Below are positions 20,829 through 29,822 of a stretch of 64,000 bases of DNA, one piece after another. Source of the stretch: Streptococcus oricebi (GTDB taxonomy: Bacteria > Bacillota > Bacilli > Lactobacillales > Streptococcaceae); contig NZ_PRDG01000004.1 of assembly GCF_017883985.1 (NCBI RefSeq), positions 187,253 to 251,252 on the forward strand, read 5' to 3'. The stretch's first letter is position 1, and each line of letters begins with the position of its first letter. The translations under genes and the position numbers were made by a program. The notes under the pieces are model-generated. The model was not told the origin of the DNA, searched no databases, and saw only the letters and a list, made by a program, of their open reading frames with translations.

Positions 20829-20919
20829 CTAGTTTGCTCCTTTAAGATACTTCCCCTATTATACTATTATTCGTCAAGGAAGCAAAATTCTAGCTTCCTT
20901 TCTAGCAACCGTCTATAAG

Positions 20920-20949
20920 TTGACAAGGCCTTTCTAAAAAGGGTACACT
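20920..20949 (+). promoter_or_regulatory. Promoter of two-component system
   Basis: TTGACA (20920-20925), 18-nt spacer, TACACT (20944-20949), about 38 nt before the response regulator start. Confidence 0.65.
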
Positions 20950-20986
20950 AGGACCAAGATAAAAAGTGAAAGGGCTCTCAAGAAAA

Positions 20987-21664
20987 ATGAAGTTACTTGT
21001 AATTGAGGACGAGCTGGATTTGAATCGTAGCTTGACCAAGCTGCTCAAAAAAGAACAGTTCCGCGTAGACAGTGCCTTTGACGGCCAGGAAGGCTTGGAT
21101 TTGCTCGAGATAAGCGATTATGACTTGATTATTCTCGATTTGATGATGCCTAACATGGACGGTTGGACCTTTCTTAGTAAAATCCGCCAAGAGGGCTACT
21201 CTTTAGCTGTCCTCATTCTGACCGCCAGAGATCAGCTGGAGGATAAGATTCGAGGGCTGGACTTGGGAGCCGATGACTACCTGGTCAAACCCTTTGAGTT
21301 TGAGGAATTACTGGCCCGCATTCGGGCTCTCTTGCGCCGCAAGCAAAAAGAACTCCTGCCCCAAGAACTAATTCTGGGTCGGATTAGTCTAGACCTCAAC
21401 AAAAGAGAAGTTTTCAAGGACAAAGAAAGCATCCAGCTCACTGCCAAGGAATTTGATATTTTAGCATATCTGGCCCGCAATAAAAATCAGGTCCTATCCA
21501 GAGAGCAGATTCGCAATCATGTTTGGGACTTTGACTATGAGGGCGAGTCCAATATCATCGATGTCCTAATTCGCAATATTCGCCGCAAACTTGATGATGA
21601 CCCCAAACAGTCCATCATAGAAACCAAGAGGGGGGTCGGCTATGTTATCCGGGATAAAAGCTAG
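20987..21664 (+). CDS. OmpR-family response regulator
   Basis: DNA-binding response regulator of 225 aa: receiver domain (about 1-115) with the acidic pocket EDE, phospho-acceptor Asp in LIILDLMMPNMDGW and Lys in LVKPFEFEE, then a winged-helix effector domain (about 125-225, ending GVGYVIRDKS). I start at ATG 20987; an upstream in-frame GTG (20966) would add seven residues to the conserved KLLVIEDE start and has no better ribosome site. It overlaps the kinase gene by 23 nt, so the pair is translationally coupled. I cannot assign the signal. Confidence 0.93.
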   Translation: MKLLVIEDELDLNRSLTKLLKKEQFRVDSAFDGQEGLDLLEISDYDLIILDLMMPNMDGWTFLSKIRQEGYSLAVLILTARDQLEDKIRGLDLGADDYLVKPFEFEELLARIRALLRRKQKELLPQELILGRISLDLNKREVFKDKESIQLTAKEFDILAYLARNKNQVLSREQIRNHVWDFDYEGESNIIDVLIRNIRRKLDDDPKQSIIETKRGVGYVIRDKS

Positions 21665-23006
21665 CTTTCAAAAGCAAAAAATCGTCTTTCGGGTCACCCT
21701 TTGGTACAGTATCTTTCTCTTCTTCTTTATCCTCCTCCTTTTGGGCCTGGCCTTCTTTTTCTCCCATACCCTCTCAAAAACCGCCCAAAGAAAGGACTTG
21801 ATTGAGTCGGCCAATAAGGTCAGCCACCAGTTGACTAGCTATCAAGCGATCGATGATGGGATTTACTATTCTCTTTACGATTCAGAAGGAAAACTGCTTA
21901 AAAAAAGCCTGCCTCGGGACTTCGATGCCCAGCTAGCCTTTAGCCAGGGAGAGGCCAAAGAAATTCAACTTGGACCAAAGACCTATCTCTATTACGATAT
22001 TGAAATCAAGGAGCGCAAACAATGGCTAAGGGCCGTCACCTTAACCGCCCACTCCAATCATGAGTTGACCGACTTTCTCCTAGCTATCTTTATCATCTCT
22101 CCTCTACTGCTTATCATCATTATCCTTGGAGGCTACCTGCTCTTAAAAAATGCCTTCAATCCCATTGAGCAGCTCTCCCAAACAGTCCTAGACATCCAAA
22201 AGAGCGGTGATTTGGCCAAGCGCCTCCACCTTCCTGCCAAGGACGATGAAGTCCATCGCCTGACCGGGGCCTTTAACCAGATGTTGGACTCCATCCAGGC
22301 GGCCCTGCAAAGAGAAAGGCTCTTTAGTCGCAATGTCTCCCATGAACTCCGAACACCCCTAGCAGTTATTCTTTCTGAAAGCGAGTATGGCCTGACCTAT
22401 GCCGAAAATCTAGCAGAAGCCCAAGAATCCTTTGCAATCATCAAGAATCAGACCCAAAAGATGAGGGAGATGATTGGTGAAATTTTAGAGTTAAACCGTC
22501 TAGAAAATCGCCAGCAGATTGAAAAACAGGTCTTTTCTCTCAGCCAGCTCCTCCAAGACAAGGTCCAGGACCTAGAAAGGTTGAGCCAAGAACTAGGAAA
22601 AGAGCTCCTCTTAAAGGAAATACCAGACTGCCAGATTGAGGCCAACCAACTCCTAACCCATCGTTTGCTGGATAATCTCCTCAGCAATGCCCTCAAATTT
22701 GCCCAAAATAAAGTAGAAATCCAGCTAAGCATGAAAAAAGACCTGGCCTATCTAACCATTAGCGATGATGGACCAGGAATAGCAGCTCCAGAGCTGGATA
22801 AGATTTGGCAACCCTTTTATCAAATCAATCCTGCCCGCAATAAAAATGAACAGGAAGGAAGCGGTCTCGGTCTGGCCCTGGTCAAACAAATCATCGCCCT
22901 CCACGCTCCTGATATGACCATAGATGTCCAGTCAAAACCGGGCCAGGGCAGCCGTTTCCTCCTTAAGATAAGGCTTAAAAATAGGCCCCGCAAGCAAGAC
23001 CAATAA
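21642..23006 (+). CDS. Sensor histidine kinase
   Basis: Membrane sensor partner of the regulator before it, 454 aa. Two transmembrane helices (about 19-42 and 148-170) enclose an extracellular loop of about 100 residues; then a HAMP linker, HisKA with the phospho-His in NVSHELRTPLAV (about 228-239), and HATPase_c with N (LLSNALKF), G1 (DDGPGI) and G2 (GSGLGLALVKQI) boxes. A PepSY-protein gene follows on the same strand after 161 nt, a pairing seen near other Gram-positive two-component systems. The stimulus is unknown. Confidence 0.93.
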   Translation: MLSGIKASFQKQKIVFRVTLWYSIFLFFFILLLLGLAFFFSHTLSKTAQRKDLIESANKVSHQLTSYQAIDDGIYYSLYDSEGKLLKKSLPRDFDAQLAFSQGEAKEIQLGPKTYLYYDIEIKERKQWLRAVTLTAHSNHELTDFLLAIFIISPLLLIIIILGGYLLLKNAFNPIEQLSQTVLDIQKSGDLAKRLHLPAKDDEVHRLTGAFNQMLDSIQAALQRERLFSRNVSHELRTPLAVILSESEYGLTYAENLAEAQESFAIIKNQTQKMREMIGEILELNRLENRQQIEKQVFSLSQLLQDKVQDLERLSQELGKELLLKEIPDCQIEANQLLTHRLLDNLLSNALKFAQNKVEIQLSMKKDLAYLTISDDGPGIAAPELDKIWQPFYQINPARNKNEQEGSGLGLALVKQIIALHAPDMTIDVQSKPGQGSRFLLKIRLKNRPRKQDQ

Positions 23007-23100
23007 GTGAGACCAGGCCTTGTTACCTGCCCTTTATCAAATTGTAAAAACCTTGTTATCTAAAATAATAAAAATTCTGGGCTAAATTCATCTTATGTTC

Positions 23101-23142
23101 ATTCTACAAATGTAGAATATATTTATCAAATAAATATTTGAT
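23101..23142 (+). promoter_or_regulatory. Two adjacent perfect 18-bp palindromes before PepSY gene
   Basis: Palindrome 1 (23101-23118) and palindrome 2 (23125-23142) each have perfect 8-bp arms and a 2-nt centre (AA), six nt apart. The core of the first is TACA-AA-TGTA, the form of CopY/BlaI-family operators. They lie just upstream of the ribosome site. Operator function is inferred. Confidence 0.55.
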
Positions 23143-23167
23143 AATGAGAAGAAAGGAAGTACAGCTC

Positions 23168-23701
23168 ATGAAAAACTTCAAATATCGTCTTTTAACTGCT
23201 TTGGCAGTAAGCTTGGTAGCTGGTGGAACAGCGATTTCAGTCGTTTCCGCAGAAAGCCCTAGCCAGATTCAAGCAGCTAGCGTTAGTGTAGCCCAAGCTA
23301 AAAAAGTAGCCCTAGAAGCTGCTCCAGCCGGTAAGGTAGTTTCTGTTGACTTTGAGGCTAAAAAAGATGGCCGTCTCTACTATGAGGTAACCATTTTAGA
23401 AGGCAACAGCGAAAAGGAATACAAGATTGATGCTCGGACAGCTTCTATCCTCAACCAAAAGGTAGAAGCTATCGATGATTACGAGGACAGCCAGCTTGTT
23501 CAAGCCAATCTCAAACTCAGCTTTGAAGATGCAGAAAACATCCTGCTACAAAAATACCCACAGGCTAAGATTTACGACGAAGAGCTAGACATCAAGGCCG
23601 GCCAAATCGTCTATCAAGTTAAGGCCCTCAATGGTCAGCAAAAAATTAAAATGACCCTTGATGCCAATAGCGGTGCTGTTCTACAAGAAAAGGCCAAGTA
23701 A
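23168..23701 (+). CDS. Secreted PepSY-domain protein
   Basis: Secreted or surface protein of 177 aa. A Sec signal peptide (about 1-30, LLTALAVSLVAGGTAISVVSA) is followed by two PepSY repeats (about 40-100 and 115-175), recognisable from AKKVALEAAPAGKVVSVDFE and the second helix-strand unit around AENILLQKYPQAK. PepSY domains often inhibit proteases or bind metals or ligands next to sensor kinases. ATG 23168 follows AGGAAG at 8 nt; the frame extends ten codons upstream but into the palindromic regulatory region. It probably serves with the two-component system before it. A strong terminator follows. Confidence 0.85.
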   Translation: MKNFKYRLLTALAVSLVAGGTAISVVSAESPSQIQAASVSVAQAKKVALEAAPAGKVVSVDFEAKKDGRLYYEVTILEGNSEKEYKIDARTASILNQKVEAIDDYEDSQLVQANLKLSFEDAENILLQKYPQAKIYDEELDIKAGQIVYQVKALNGQQKIKMTLDANSGAVLQEKAK

Positions 23702-23746
23702 GTCTTGTCCCCTTTCAAGAGGAACCTCACTAAGACTTCAAACAGG

Positions 23747-23780
23747 AAACAGGAGGCGCTTCTAGGCGCCTCCTGTTTTT
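23747..23780 (+). terminator. Terminator of PepSY gene
   Basis: 13-bp GC-rich stem (23747-23759 with 23766-23778) ending in TTTTT. Confidence 0.95.
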
Positions 23781-23817
23781 CTGTCTAATTCGATTCCTAA
23801 GACCAATCAAGCCGACC

Positions 23818-24507
23818 TCAAAGCTCCTCTAGAAAATACTGGAAGAGCTCGATATTGCCTTTTTCCTCATTGATGAGAAATTCCGGGTGCCACTGAAGAC
23901 CGATAATCCGGTGGCTATCGGTGGACTCAATCGCTTCAATGGTGGTGTCCCGCGGGTCAAAAGCTGTCGCCTTAAAACCGCTAGCTAGGCGCTTGACGCT
24001 CTGATGATGCACCGAATTGATTCGGCTTTCTGCACCAAACAAACGCTCAATGGTGCTTTTTTCTTGCGCTTGAATAGAATGAGAAGTCCCAAAAGGCAGC
24101 CCCTGCCAGTGGTTGTCAATATGCTGGTTGAGGCTACCACCAAAGGCTACATTAAGTAGCTGCATGCCCCGACAAACTCCCATTACCGGCTTATCCTGGC
24201 GTAAGGTCTCCTCAAGTAGTGCCAGTTCAAAACGGTCACGCTCCAGGTCATAATCATCACTATCAATGGTTTTATTTTCGCCGTAAAACTGGGGATGAAC
24301 ATTTTGACCACCGGTTAAAATCAGCTGGTCGATACTATCCACATAGGCCTTGACTAGGCTTCTATCAACTACAGGAATAATAAAGGGCAGACCTCCGACC
24401 TGCTGAATGGCATCTGAAAATTTACGAGATACTGTTGAGTGAATATTTTTTCCATCCTGATCAACCGCTTGTAGACTAGCAGAAAGTCCGACAATTGTTT
24501 TAGCCAT
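23818..24507 (-). CDS. Peptidase C26 / gamma-glutamyl-GABA hydrolase-like protein
   Basis: Class I glutamine amidotransferase-like hydrolase of 229 aa, probably cytosolic. The catalytic Cys lies in GVCRGMQLLNV (about 99-109) and the His-Glu pair in GLQWHPEFL (about 208-216); HHQSVKRL is the family's substrate-side motif. PuuD in E. coli, a relative, cleaves gamma-glutamyl-GABA in putrescine breakdown, but the streptococcal substrate is not known. The gene stands alone and converges on the PepSY gene. The ATG is preceded by GGGAGA. Confidence 0.88.
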   Translation of the reverse strand: MAKTIVGLSASLQAVDQDGKNIHSTVSRKFSDAIQQVGGLPFIIPVVDRSLVKAYVDSIDQLILTGGQNVHPQFYGENKTIDSDDYDLERDRFELALLEETLRQDKPVMGVCRGMQLLNVAFGGSLNQHIDNHWQGLPFGTSHSIQAQEKSTIERLFGAESRINSVHHQSVKRLASGFKATAFDPRDTTIEAIESTDSHRIIGLQWHPEFLINEEKGNIELFQYFLEEL

Positions 24508-24689
24508 GGCTATCTCCCTTCTATCAATTTCTTATCCCTATCTTACCACCCTTTCTGCCCAAGGTCCAATAGTTATTTTTTATCCGCCCGATAAAAGTTT
24601 TTTATCAAAAAACATGCTTTCACTTTACCTATTCGGACCATTTTGCCTTGGCTCTTGACTAAGATACAGACCATACTTTACCTTCTTAG

Positions 24690-24728
24690 ACAAAAAGTAA
24701 GACGCACCGATTTCTTGATGCGTCTTAC
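24690..24728 (-). terminator. Leftward terminator without an upstream gene
   Basis: Perfect 10-bp stem (24697-24706 with 24719-24728), then TTTTTG on the minus strand. No minus-strand gene lies within the next 1.4 kb upstream of it. The 452-nt stretch 24508-24959 otherwise holds only the CPBP promoter, so the terminator may belong to a lost gene or a small RNA. Confidence 0.6.
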
Positions 24729-24870
24729 GGGAGATTATTATGAAAAAGTTTTAGGATAAATATAGTATAAAGCAACTTCCTTAAATTTAGCTAAAAGCAA
24801 AAAGACTGGTACTGGCCTTTTCTTAGAATGAGGCTGTGAAAAATGGTTTTTATATAGTGTTGACATATCA

Positions 24871-24899
24871 TTGACAATTATATATAAAAGTTATATAAT
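24871..24899 (+). promoter_or_regulatory. Consensus promoter of CPBP protease gene
   Basis: Exact TTGACA (24871-24876), 17-nt spacer, exact TATAAT (24894-24899). A second TTGACA sits 11 nt upstream. The leader is about 55 nt. Confidence 0.85.
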
Positions 24900-24959
24900 A
24901 AAACAAAACATATATATAAAATATATATTAAAAGGCACTTATCTACAAGGAGGTCAATC

Positions 24960-25676
24960 ATGCAAAAACAAGCAAAGCAAACGTTCGATACTACAAGCAT
25001 GCTGCGCTTTCTATTTTGGACTTTTGCCCTTACTTGGACGGCCTGGGGCCTAGCAAGCCTGATAAAAAATAATATTCTAAATAATTTCCTGCAAATTCTG
25101 GGGGTTTACGGACCGACTATTGGGGCTTATCTGGCCACCCGCCCCTCGCGTCAAGAATGGCTGGCCCAGTTTAAAACTAAAAAGAAAGATTGGCTCTATC
25201 TACTTGGTGCCTGCATCCTTGCATTTTGCAGTTTTTTGTTGGCTTCAGGTAATCGCTTGGATGGGAGTAGTCTTTTCATCTTTCCTCTGGGCTTATTGGT
25301 CCAAATCTTAATCAATGGGGAGGAAATTGGTTGGCGGGGCTACATGCAGCCTCGATTTATAAAACACCTGGGCTTTCTTAAGGGTCTGGGGCTCACAGTC
25401 ATTATCTGGATTGTCTGGCATCTCCCCCTGTGGTTCTTTCACCTGCGCTCTGATAGTTTTTGGTTTCTATTTCTTAGCTGTCCTGCCCTTGCCCTTTGTA
25501 CGGCAGGAATCTATAAAAAAACCCAATCCAGTCTGATTTTTATGATTTTTCATGGTTTTCATAACCAGGTTTATTACTTTTTCGGCGTGAAAATCAACCT
25601 GCTAGGAGAGCTAATCTATTATACTAGTCTGGCTGCCTATGGACTTTACCTCTACTATGGAGGAAAGGCAGACTAA
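24960..25676 (+). CDS. CPBP-family intramembrane metalloprotease
   Basis: Polytopic membrane protein, 238 aa, with about seven membrane segments. The CPBP (Abi/Rce1-like) motifs are intact: EEIGWRGY (about 121-128), IVWHLPLW (about 151-158) and HGFHNQ (about 199-204), which supply the Glu and His metal ligands. In streptococci such proteins often serve bacteriocin self-immunity or process membrane peptides; no bacteriocin gene is adjacent, so the substrate is unknown. The ATG follows AAGGAGG. It is monocistronic, between its own consensus promoter and a terminator. Confidence 0.88.
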   Translation: MQKQAKQTFDTTSMLRFLFWTFALTWTAWGLASLIKNNILNNFLQILGVYGPTIGAYLATRPSRQEWLAQFKTKKKDWLYLLGACILAFCSFLLASGNRLDGSSLFIFPLGLLVQILINGEEIGWRGYMQPRFIKHLGFLKGLGLTVIIWIVWHLPLWFFHLRSDSFWFLFLSCPALALCTAGIYKKTQSSLIFMIFHGFHNQVYYFFGVKINLLGELIYYTSLAAYGLYLYYGGKAD

Positions 25677-25684
25677 GTCCTTAA

Positions 25685-25725
25685 GATAAAAAACACCTCC
25701 AAGCTTTCAAGGCCTGGAGGTGTTT
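25685..25725 (+). terminator. Terminator of CPBP gene, bidirectional form
   Basis: 11-bp stem (25691-25701 with 25715-25725). The U run is weak rightward (TGTTTG) but strong leftward (TTTTTT), so it may stop transcription from both sides. Confidence 0.7.
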
Positions 25726-25770
25726 GATTCATCTTTTGTTCAATAGTTTGAAATAGCCTGTGAGTAGCTT

Positions 25771-26177
25771 GTGTCTTATAATTGCACACGGACTAAAAGG
25801 CTCGGAAAAATCCGCTAGCTAGAAACCAGTGAATATCTAGACGCAGTAGACATCTGCTTGGAGGCTAGGCTTAAACTTGCCTCCAAGCTAGTTGTCCTTA
25901 CCTAGGTTTCTCAAGGAAATTCTAGCGAATTTCTGCTCAGCCTGATGATTTTTCTTTGCAATTGACGCCATTTGTATCTTGTAATTGAACACGGGCTAAA
26001 ATCCTAGTAAAAAATCTGCAAGCTAAAAACTAGTAAAACACTAGACGCAGTAGACATCTGCTTGGAGGCTACGCTTGAGCTTGCCTCCAAGCTAGTTGTC
26101 CTTGCGGGGGTCTCACTAAGAACTTGCAAGCAAGTCCAGCTCGGTCGCCTATTTTTACTTTACGTTTGACGCCCTTT
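25771..26177. repeat. Two tandem copies of a ~203-bp intergenic repeat
   Basis: Copy 1 is 25771-25973, copy 2 is 25974-26177; a third copy of the opening motif GTATCTT (26178-26184) runs into the stop codon of the ABC gene. The centre of each copy (about 62 nt around the AGACGCAGTAGACATCTG motif) is nearly identical and contains a perfect GCTTGGAGGC/GCCTCCAAGC stem; the flanks have diverged. No coding frame or transposase is present. I do not recognise it as BOX, RUP or SPRITE. It fills most of the 506-nt gap 25677-26182. Confidence 0.8.
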
Positions 26178-26182
26178 GTATC

Positions 26183-27946
26183 TTATTCAAAAACAAATTG
26201 GTTATGGTAGAGTTCGGCATAGAAGCCTTTTTGTTTTAATAATTCTTGATGGCTACCTTGTTCGATGACTTGGCCATCTTTGAGCACGATGATTTGGTCG
26301 GCATTGAGAATAGTTTTGAGGCGGTGGGCAATGACGAAGCTGGTCCTTCCTGCTACAATGGCCTCCATGGCCTGCTGAATCTTGCTTTCGGTCACCGTAT
26401 CTACATTTGAAGTAGCTTCATCTAAGATGAGAATTTCGGGGTCACTCAAGAGGGTTCGAGCGATTGAGATAAGTTGTTTCTGGCCTGTTGAGAAGATATT
26501 TTGTTCATCATCAACCATGGTATCATACTTGTCTGGTAGGCTCTCAATAAAGTCATGGATATGGGTTGCGCGAGCGGCTGTTTCCACCATTTCCTGGCTG
26601 GCACTAGGTAGGCCAAAGCGGATATTGTCTCGAATCGTTCCCTCAAAGAGGACCGAATCTTGCAGGACAATCCCGACCCTCTGGCGCAGGCTGTCCAAAT
26701 CAAGGTCGCGGATATCACGACCGTCAAAGCGAATACTTCCTTGATCCACATCATAAAAGCGGTTGAGCAGGTTCATAATCGTCGTCTTACCTGAGCCGGT
26801 TGGCCCGACTACTGCTGTCATCTTGCCCTTGGGAGCTGTAATGCTGACATCCTTGAGGATGGGCTTGCCCACTTGGTAAGAGAAGTCCACATGCTCGATT
26901 TGGACCCCTTCTTTCAAGTCAGTAAAGACTTGACCCGACTCAGGGCGAACTTCTTCGGGTGCATCAAACATTTCCTGAATCCGATCAGCCCCTGTAAAGG
27001 CCAACTGGAGGCTCCCCCAGCTAGCAGCAATCTGAATCATGGGTTGATAGTATTGTTGGGAATATTGGACAAAGGTGACGACCAAGCCTAGGGCTGTTGA
27101 GACAGGTAGGCTCTTGTCTTGTAATACTAGGGCTGAGCCTAGAAAGATGACAATGGCTGTGTTGATTAGGCTCATCCCATTCATAATCGGAAAGAGTAAG
27201 CCCGAAAACATGCGGCCCTTAAAGGTGGCCTTTCTGACCTTCTGATTTTGCTCCACAAAGCCAGCAATGATTTCTTCTTGTAGGCCCTCTACAATGACAG
27301 CCTTATGACCAGAAATGGTCTCATCCATATAGGCATTGAGCTTGCCGACCTCTTTTTGCTGGAGGTTGGTGTATTTGCGGGCAAAGCGCACAATCAAAAC
27401 CAAGACCAGAAGGGCCAGCGGGGTGCTAGCCACCGTCACTAGGGCCAGGGTCCAATGATAACGAAACATAACCAGCAAAAGACAGAGGTAAAGGGCAATG
27501 TTACTCATGACCTGAATCATACTTTCATTCAAGGCTTGCAAGATATTATCCAAGTCACTGGTGAAGCGTGAAAGGATATCCCCGTCCTTGTGGCTGTCAA
27601 AAAAGGAGACAGTTAGACGGGCTAGCTTAGCAAAGAGGCCCTTGCGCATCTCATTGGTTGAAGCCGCAATAATCCGGCTCATCAGGACCATATAAATCAA
27701 GCTTGAAATGGAGATAGACAGAAAGACCAGACCCAGGTTAATCATGATAGAGACTAGTTTTTCATGGGGAGAGGATTGGAGTAAATCTGCTTTTGTAACC
27801 AGACTTGCTAGCTCGTCTACCGCCTGACCGATAAAAATCGGAAAGATGGCCTGCAAAATAGTTGCTACTAGAATGAGCAGGACAACTAGCACAAATGAGA
27901 ATTTATAGCGTTTAAAATATTGCCAGAAAAAGCTAATCGTTTTCAT
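26183..27946 (-). CDS. ABC exporter subunit, catalytic half of heterodimer
   Basis: Fused membrane-ATPase exporter subunit of 587 aa: six membrane helices (about 10-310) and an ATPase domain (about 345-580). It has Walker A GPTGSGKTT, Q-loop VLQDSVLFEG, Walker B ILILDEATSNVD with the catalytic Glu, and H-loop VIAHRL, but its signature is the altered FSTGQKQ. Its partner upstream supplies the normal SGGQ and has a degenerate Walker B, so together they make one working site, as in EfrAB/EfrCD- or PatAB-type multidrug exporters. Start ATG 27944-27946 follows GGGAGGAAG and overlaps the partner by 14 nt; 17 more upstream codons are rejected. Confidence 0.93.
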   Translation of the reverse strand: MKTISFFWQYFKRYKFSFVLVVLLILVATILQAIFPIFIGQAVDELASLVTKADLLQSSPHEKLVSIMINLGLVFLSISISSLIYMVLMSRIIAASTNEMRKGLFAKLARLTVSFFDSHKDGDILSRFTSDLDNILQALNESMIQVMSNIALYLCLLLVMFRYHWTLALVTVASTPLALLVLVLIVRFARKYTNLQQKEVGKLNAYMDETISGHKAVIVEGLQEEIIAGFVEQNQKVRKATFKGRMFSGLLFPIMNGMSLINTAIVIFLGSALVLQDKSLPVSTALGLVVTFVQYSQQYYQPMIQIAASWGSLQLAFTGADRIQEMFDAPEEVRPESGQVFTDLKEGVQIEHVDFSYQVGKPILKDVSITAPKGKMTAVVGPTGSGKTTIMNLLNRFYDVDQGSIRFDGRDIRDLDLDSLRQRVGIVLQDSVLFEGTIRDNIRFGLPSASQEMVETAARATHIHDFIESLPDKYDTMVDDEQNIFSTGQKQLISIARTLLSDPEILILDEATSNVDTVTESKIQQAMEAIVAGRTSFVIAHRLKTILNADQIIVLKDGQVIEQGSHQELLKQKGFYAELYHNQFVFE

Positions 27947-29654
27947 TTTCTTCCTCCCTTCCTTTCTGACTTTCATAGATTTCCCGATAGATGGCATTGT
28001 CCCTTACTAGGTCGGCGTGCTTGCCCTGGCCAATCAAGCGTCCCTGGTCCAGAACCAAGATGGTATCTGCATGGACAACCGAGCTAATCTTTTGGGCAAT
28101 GATAATGGTTGTGGTCCCTTTTAGGTCCTTATTCAAGGCTTCTTGGACCAGTTTTTCAGACTTAGCGTCTAGGGCCGAGGTACTATCATCCAAAATCAAG
28201 ACCTTGGGATGGCTGACTACACCACGCGCAATCGACATCCGTTGCTTTTGGCCTCCTGAGAAATTGCTACCGCGCTCTTCTACAGGACTGTCAAAGGTGT
28301 CTGACAGGCGATTGATAAATTCACTGGCCTGGGCAATCCGAGCTGCCCGCTCCAACTCTGGTAGACTGGCATTAGCCTTACCTTGCCTCAAATTATCAGC
28401 AATGGTCCCACTAAAGAGAATGGCCCGCTGCAAGACGATAGAGATGTGCTGGCGAATAGTAGCCGCACTTAGGTCCTTAAGGTCTTTGCCTCCTAGCAGA
28501 ATCCGCCCCTGATCGGGGTCAAAGAGCCTAGGAATCAACTGGGCTAGGGTAGACTTACCAGCTCCCGTAGCTCCGACCACCCCGACCATTTGACCGGGCT
28601 TGATGTCAAAGCTAATATCCTTGAGCATGGGCTCTTGATCCTTGGGATAGGTGAAAGAGACGCCTTCAAAGGAAATAGAGCCTTCTAAGTCTTCCAAGTC
28701 TTGATTTTGATAGGCCATAGCTGGCTCGGTATCAAGAATTTCCTTAATCCGTCTCATGGAAATTAGGGCCCTGGTAACTGTATTTCCCAAAAAGCCGACC
28801 ATGATGATGGTAAAGATAATCTGGTTGAGATAGGTGACAAAAGAAGCGATACTCCCAATCAGGCTGGGATCGGACTTGGCCATACCAGCTACCAGCCAGA
28901 TAGATAAGTAAACCGCTCCAAAGCCGACCATCATCATCAGGGGCTCTGCCACTGAAAAGGCATAGCCGATAAAGAGATTTTGCTTCAAGAGGTCATCTGA
29001 TACCTTTTGGAACTTCTGATATTGGGTCTTCTCTTGGACAAAGGACTTGACCACTCGGACCCCTCTGAGGTTTTCCTTGGCAATGGCATTGATTTTTTCC
29101 AGCAGGGTCTGAAAGACGCTAAAACGCGGCCCCATCAAGCCCATCATGACACCCGTAATCAAGAAGACCAGAAGGACCATGAGGACAATGACCCACCACA
29201 AGGCTGGCAGGGTCATCACCGCCATAAAAAAGGAACCAATAAATAGAATGGGCATCCGAAAGAGGACCTGAAAGAGGACCATCAGTAGGTTTTGAACCTG
29301 ATTGACATCATTGGTCATTCTGACTACCAGATTTCCAGCATTGAACTCCTCGATATTAGCGTAAGAAAAGGTTTGAATCTTACGAAAGGCCTGCTCTCTC
29401 AAATCCGAAGAAGCTCCTTGAGCGATATAGGCTGATAAGACCACATTGACCCCACCGGCCAGAAGTCCAACCAGAGCGATGACAATCAAAAGAGGCCCGA
29501 TTTGATAAATCACATCTTGCTGATTTTCTCTGAGGGCATCTAAGATTCGATTTAGATAATAGGGCTGCAAAAGAGCACTAGCCACCATTAAAGAAGTCAT
29601 GACAAGCGAACTAAGGGCCTGCCATTTATAAGGACCTAAAATCTTTAAAAACAT
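27933..29654 (-). CDS. ABC exporter subunit, degenerate half of heterodimer
   Basis: 573-aa exporter half with six membrane helices (about 10-300) and an ATPase domain. Walker A GATGAGKST and signature NFSGGQKQR are normal, but the Walker B is VLILDDSTSALD (Asp in place of catalytic Glu) and the H-loop is IIAQKIS (Gln in place of His). This is the usual asymmetry of type IV heterodimeric exporters. The ATG follows AGGAGG. First gene of a two-gene operon; substrates cannot be read from the sequence, drugs or lipids being typical for the family. Confidence 0.93.
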   Translation of the reverse strand: MFLKILGPYKWQALSSLVMTSLMVASALLQPYYLNRILDALRENQQDVIYQIGPLLIVIALVGLLAGGVNVVLSAYIAQGASSDLREQAFRKIQTFSYANIEEFNAGNLVVRMTNDVNQVQNLLMVLFQVLFRMPILFIGSFFMAVMTLPALWWVIVLMVLLVFLITGVMMGLMGPRFSVFQTLLEKINAIAKENLRGVRVVKSFVQEKTQYQKFQKVSDDLLKQNLFIGYAFSVAEPLMMMVGFGAVYLSIWLVAGMAKSDPSLIGSIASFVTYLNQIIFTIIMVGFLGNTVTRALISMRRIKEILDTEPAMAYQNQDLEDLEGSISFEGVSFTYPKDQEPMLKDISFDIKPGQMVGVVGATGAGKSTLAQLIPRLFDPDQGRILLGGKDLKDLSAATIRQHISIVLQRAILFSGTIADNLRQGKANASLPELERAARIAQASEFINRLSDTFDSPVEERGSNFSGGQKQRMSIARGVVSHPKVLILDDSTSALDAKSEKLVQEALNKDLKGTTTIIIAQKISSVVHADTILVLDQGRLIGQGKHADLVRDNAIYREIYESQKGREEENEND

Positions 29655-29695
29655 CCCTTCCTCCTAATTTCTACAAACTTTGTTTTGGTCCTATT

Positions 29696-29723
29696 ACTAT
29701 ATCATAGATAAAATCAATGTCAA
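29696..29723 (-). promoter_or_regulatory. Promoter of ABC exporter operon
   Basis: TTGACA (29718-29723), 16-nt spacer, TATAGT (29696-29701) on the minus strand, about 42 nt before the start codon. Confidence 0.65.
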
Positions 29724-29822
29724 GCGAGAAATTTATTTCTTTCTATGGTAAAATAGGATTAAGGTTGAGCAGTTGAAAAAATTGCCTCTACTACTCATTA
29801 AATAGGAAAAAGGATGACTGAG

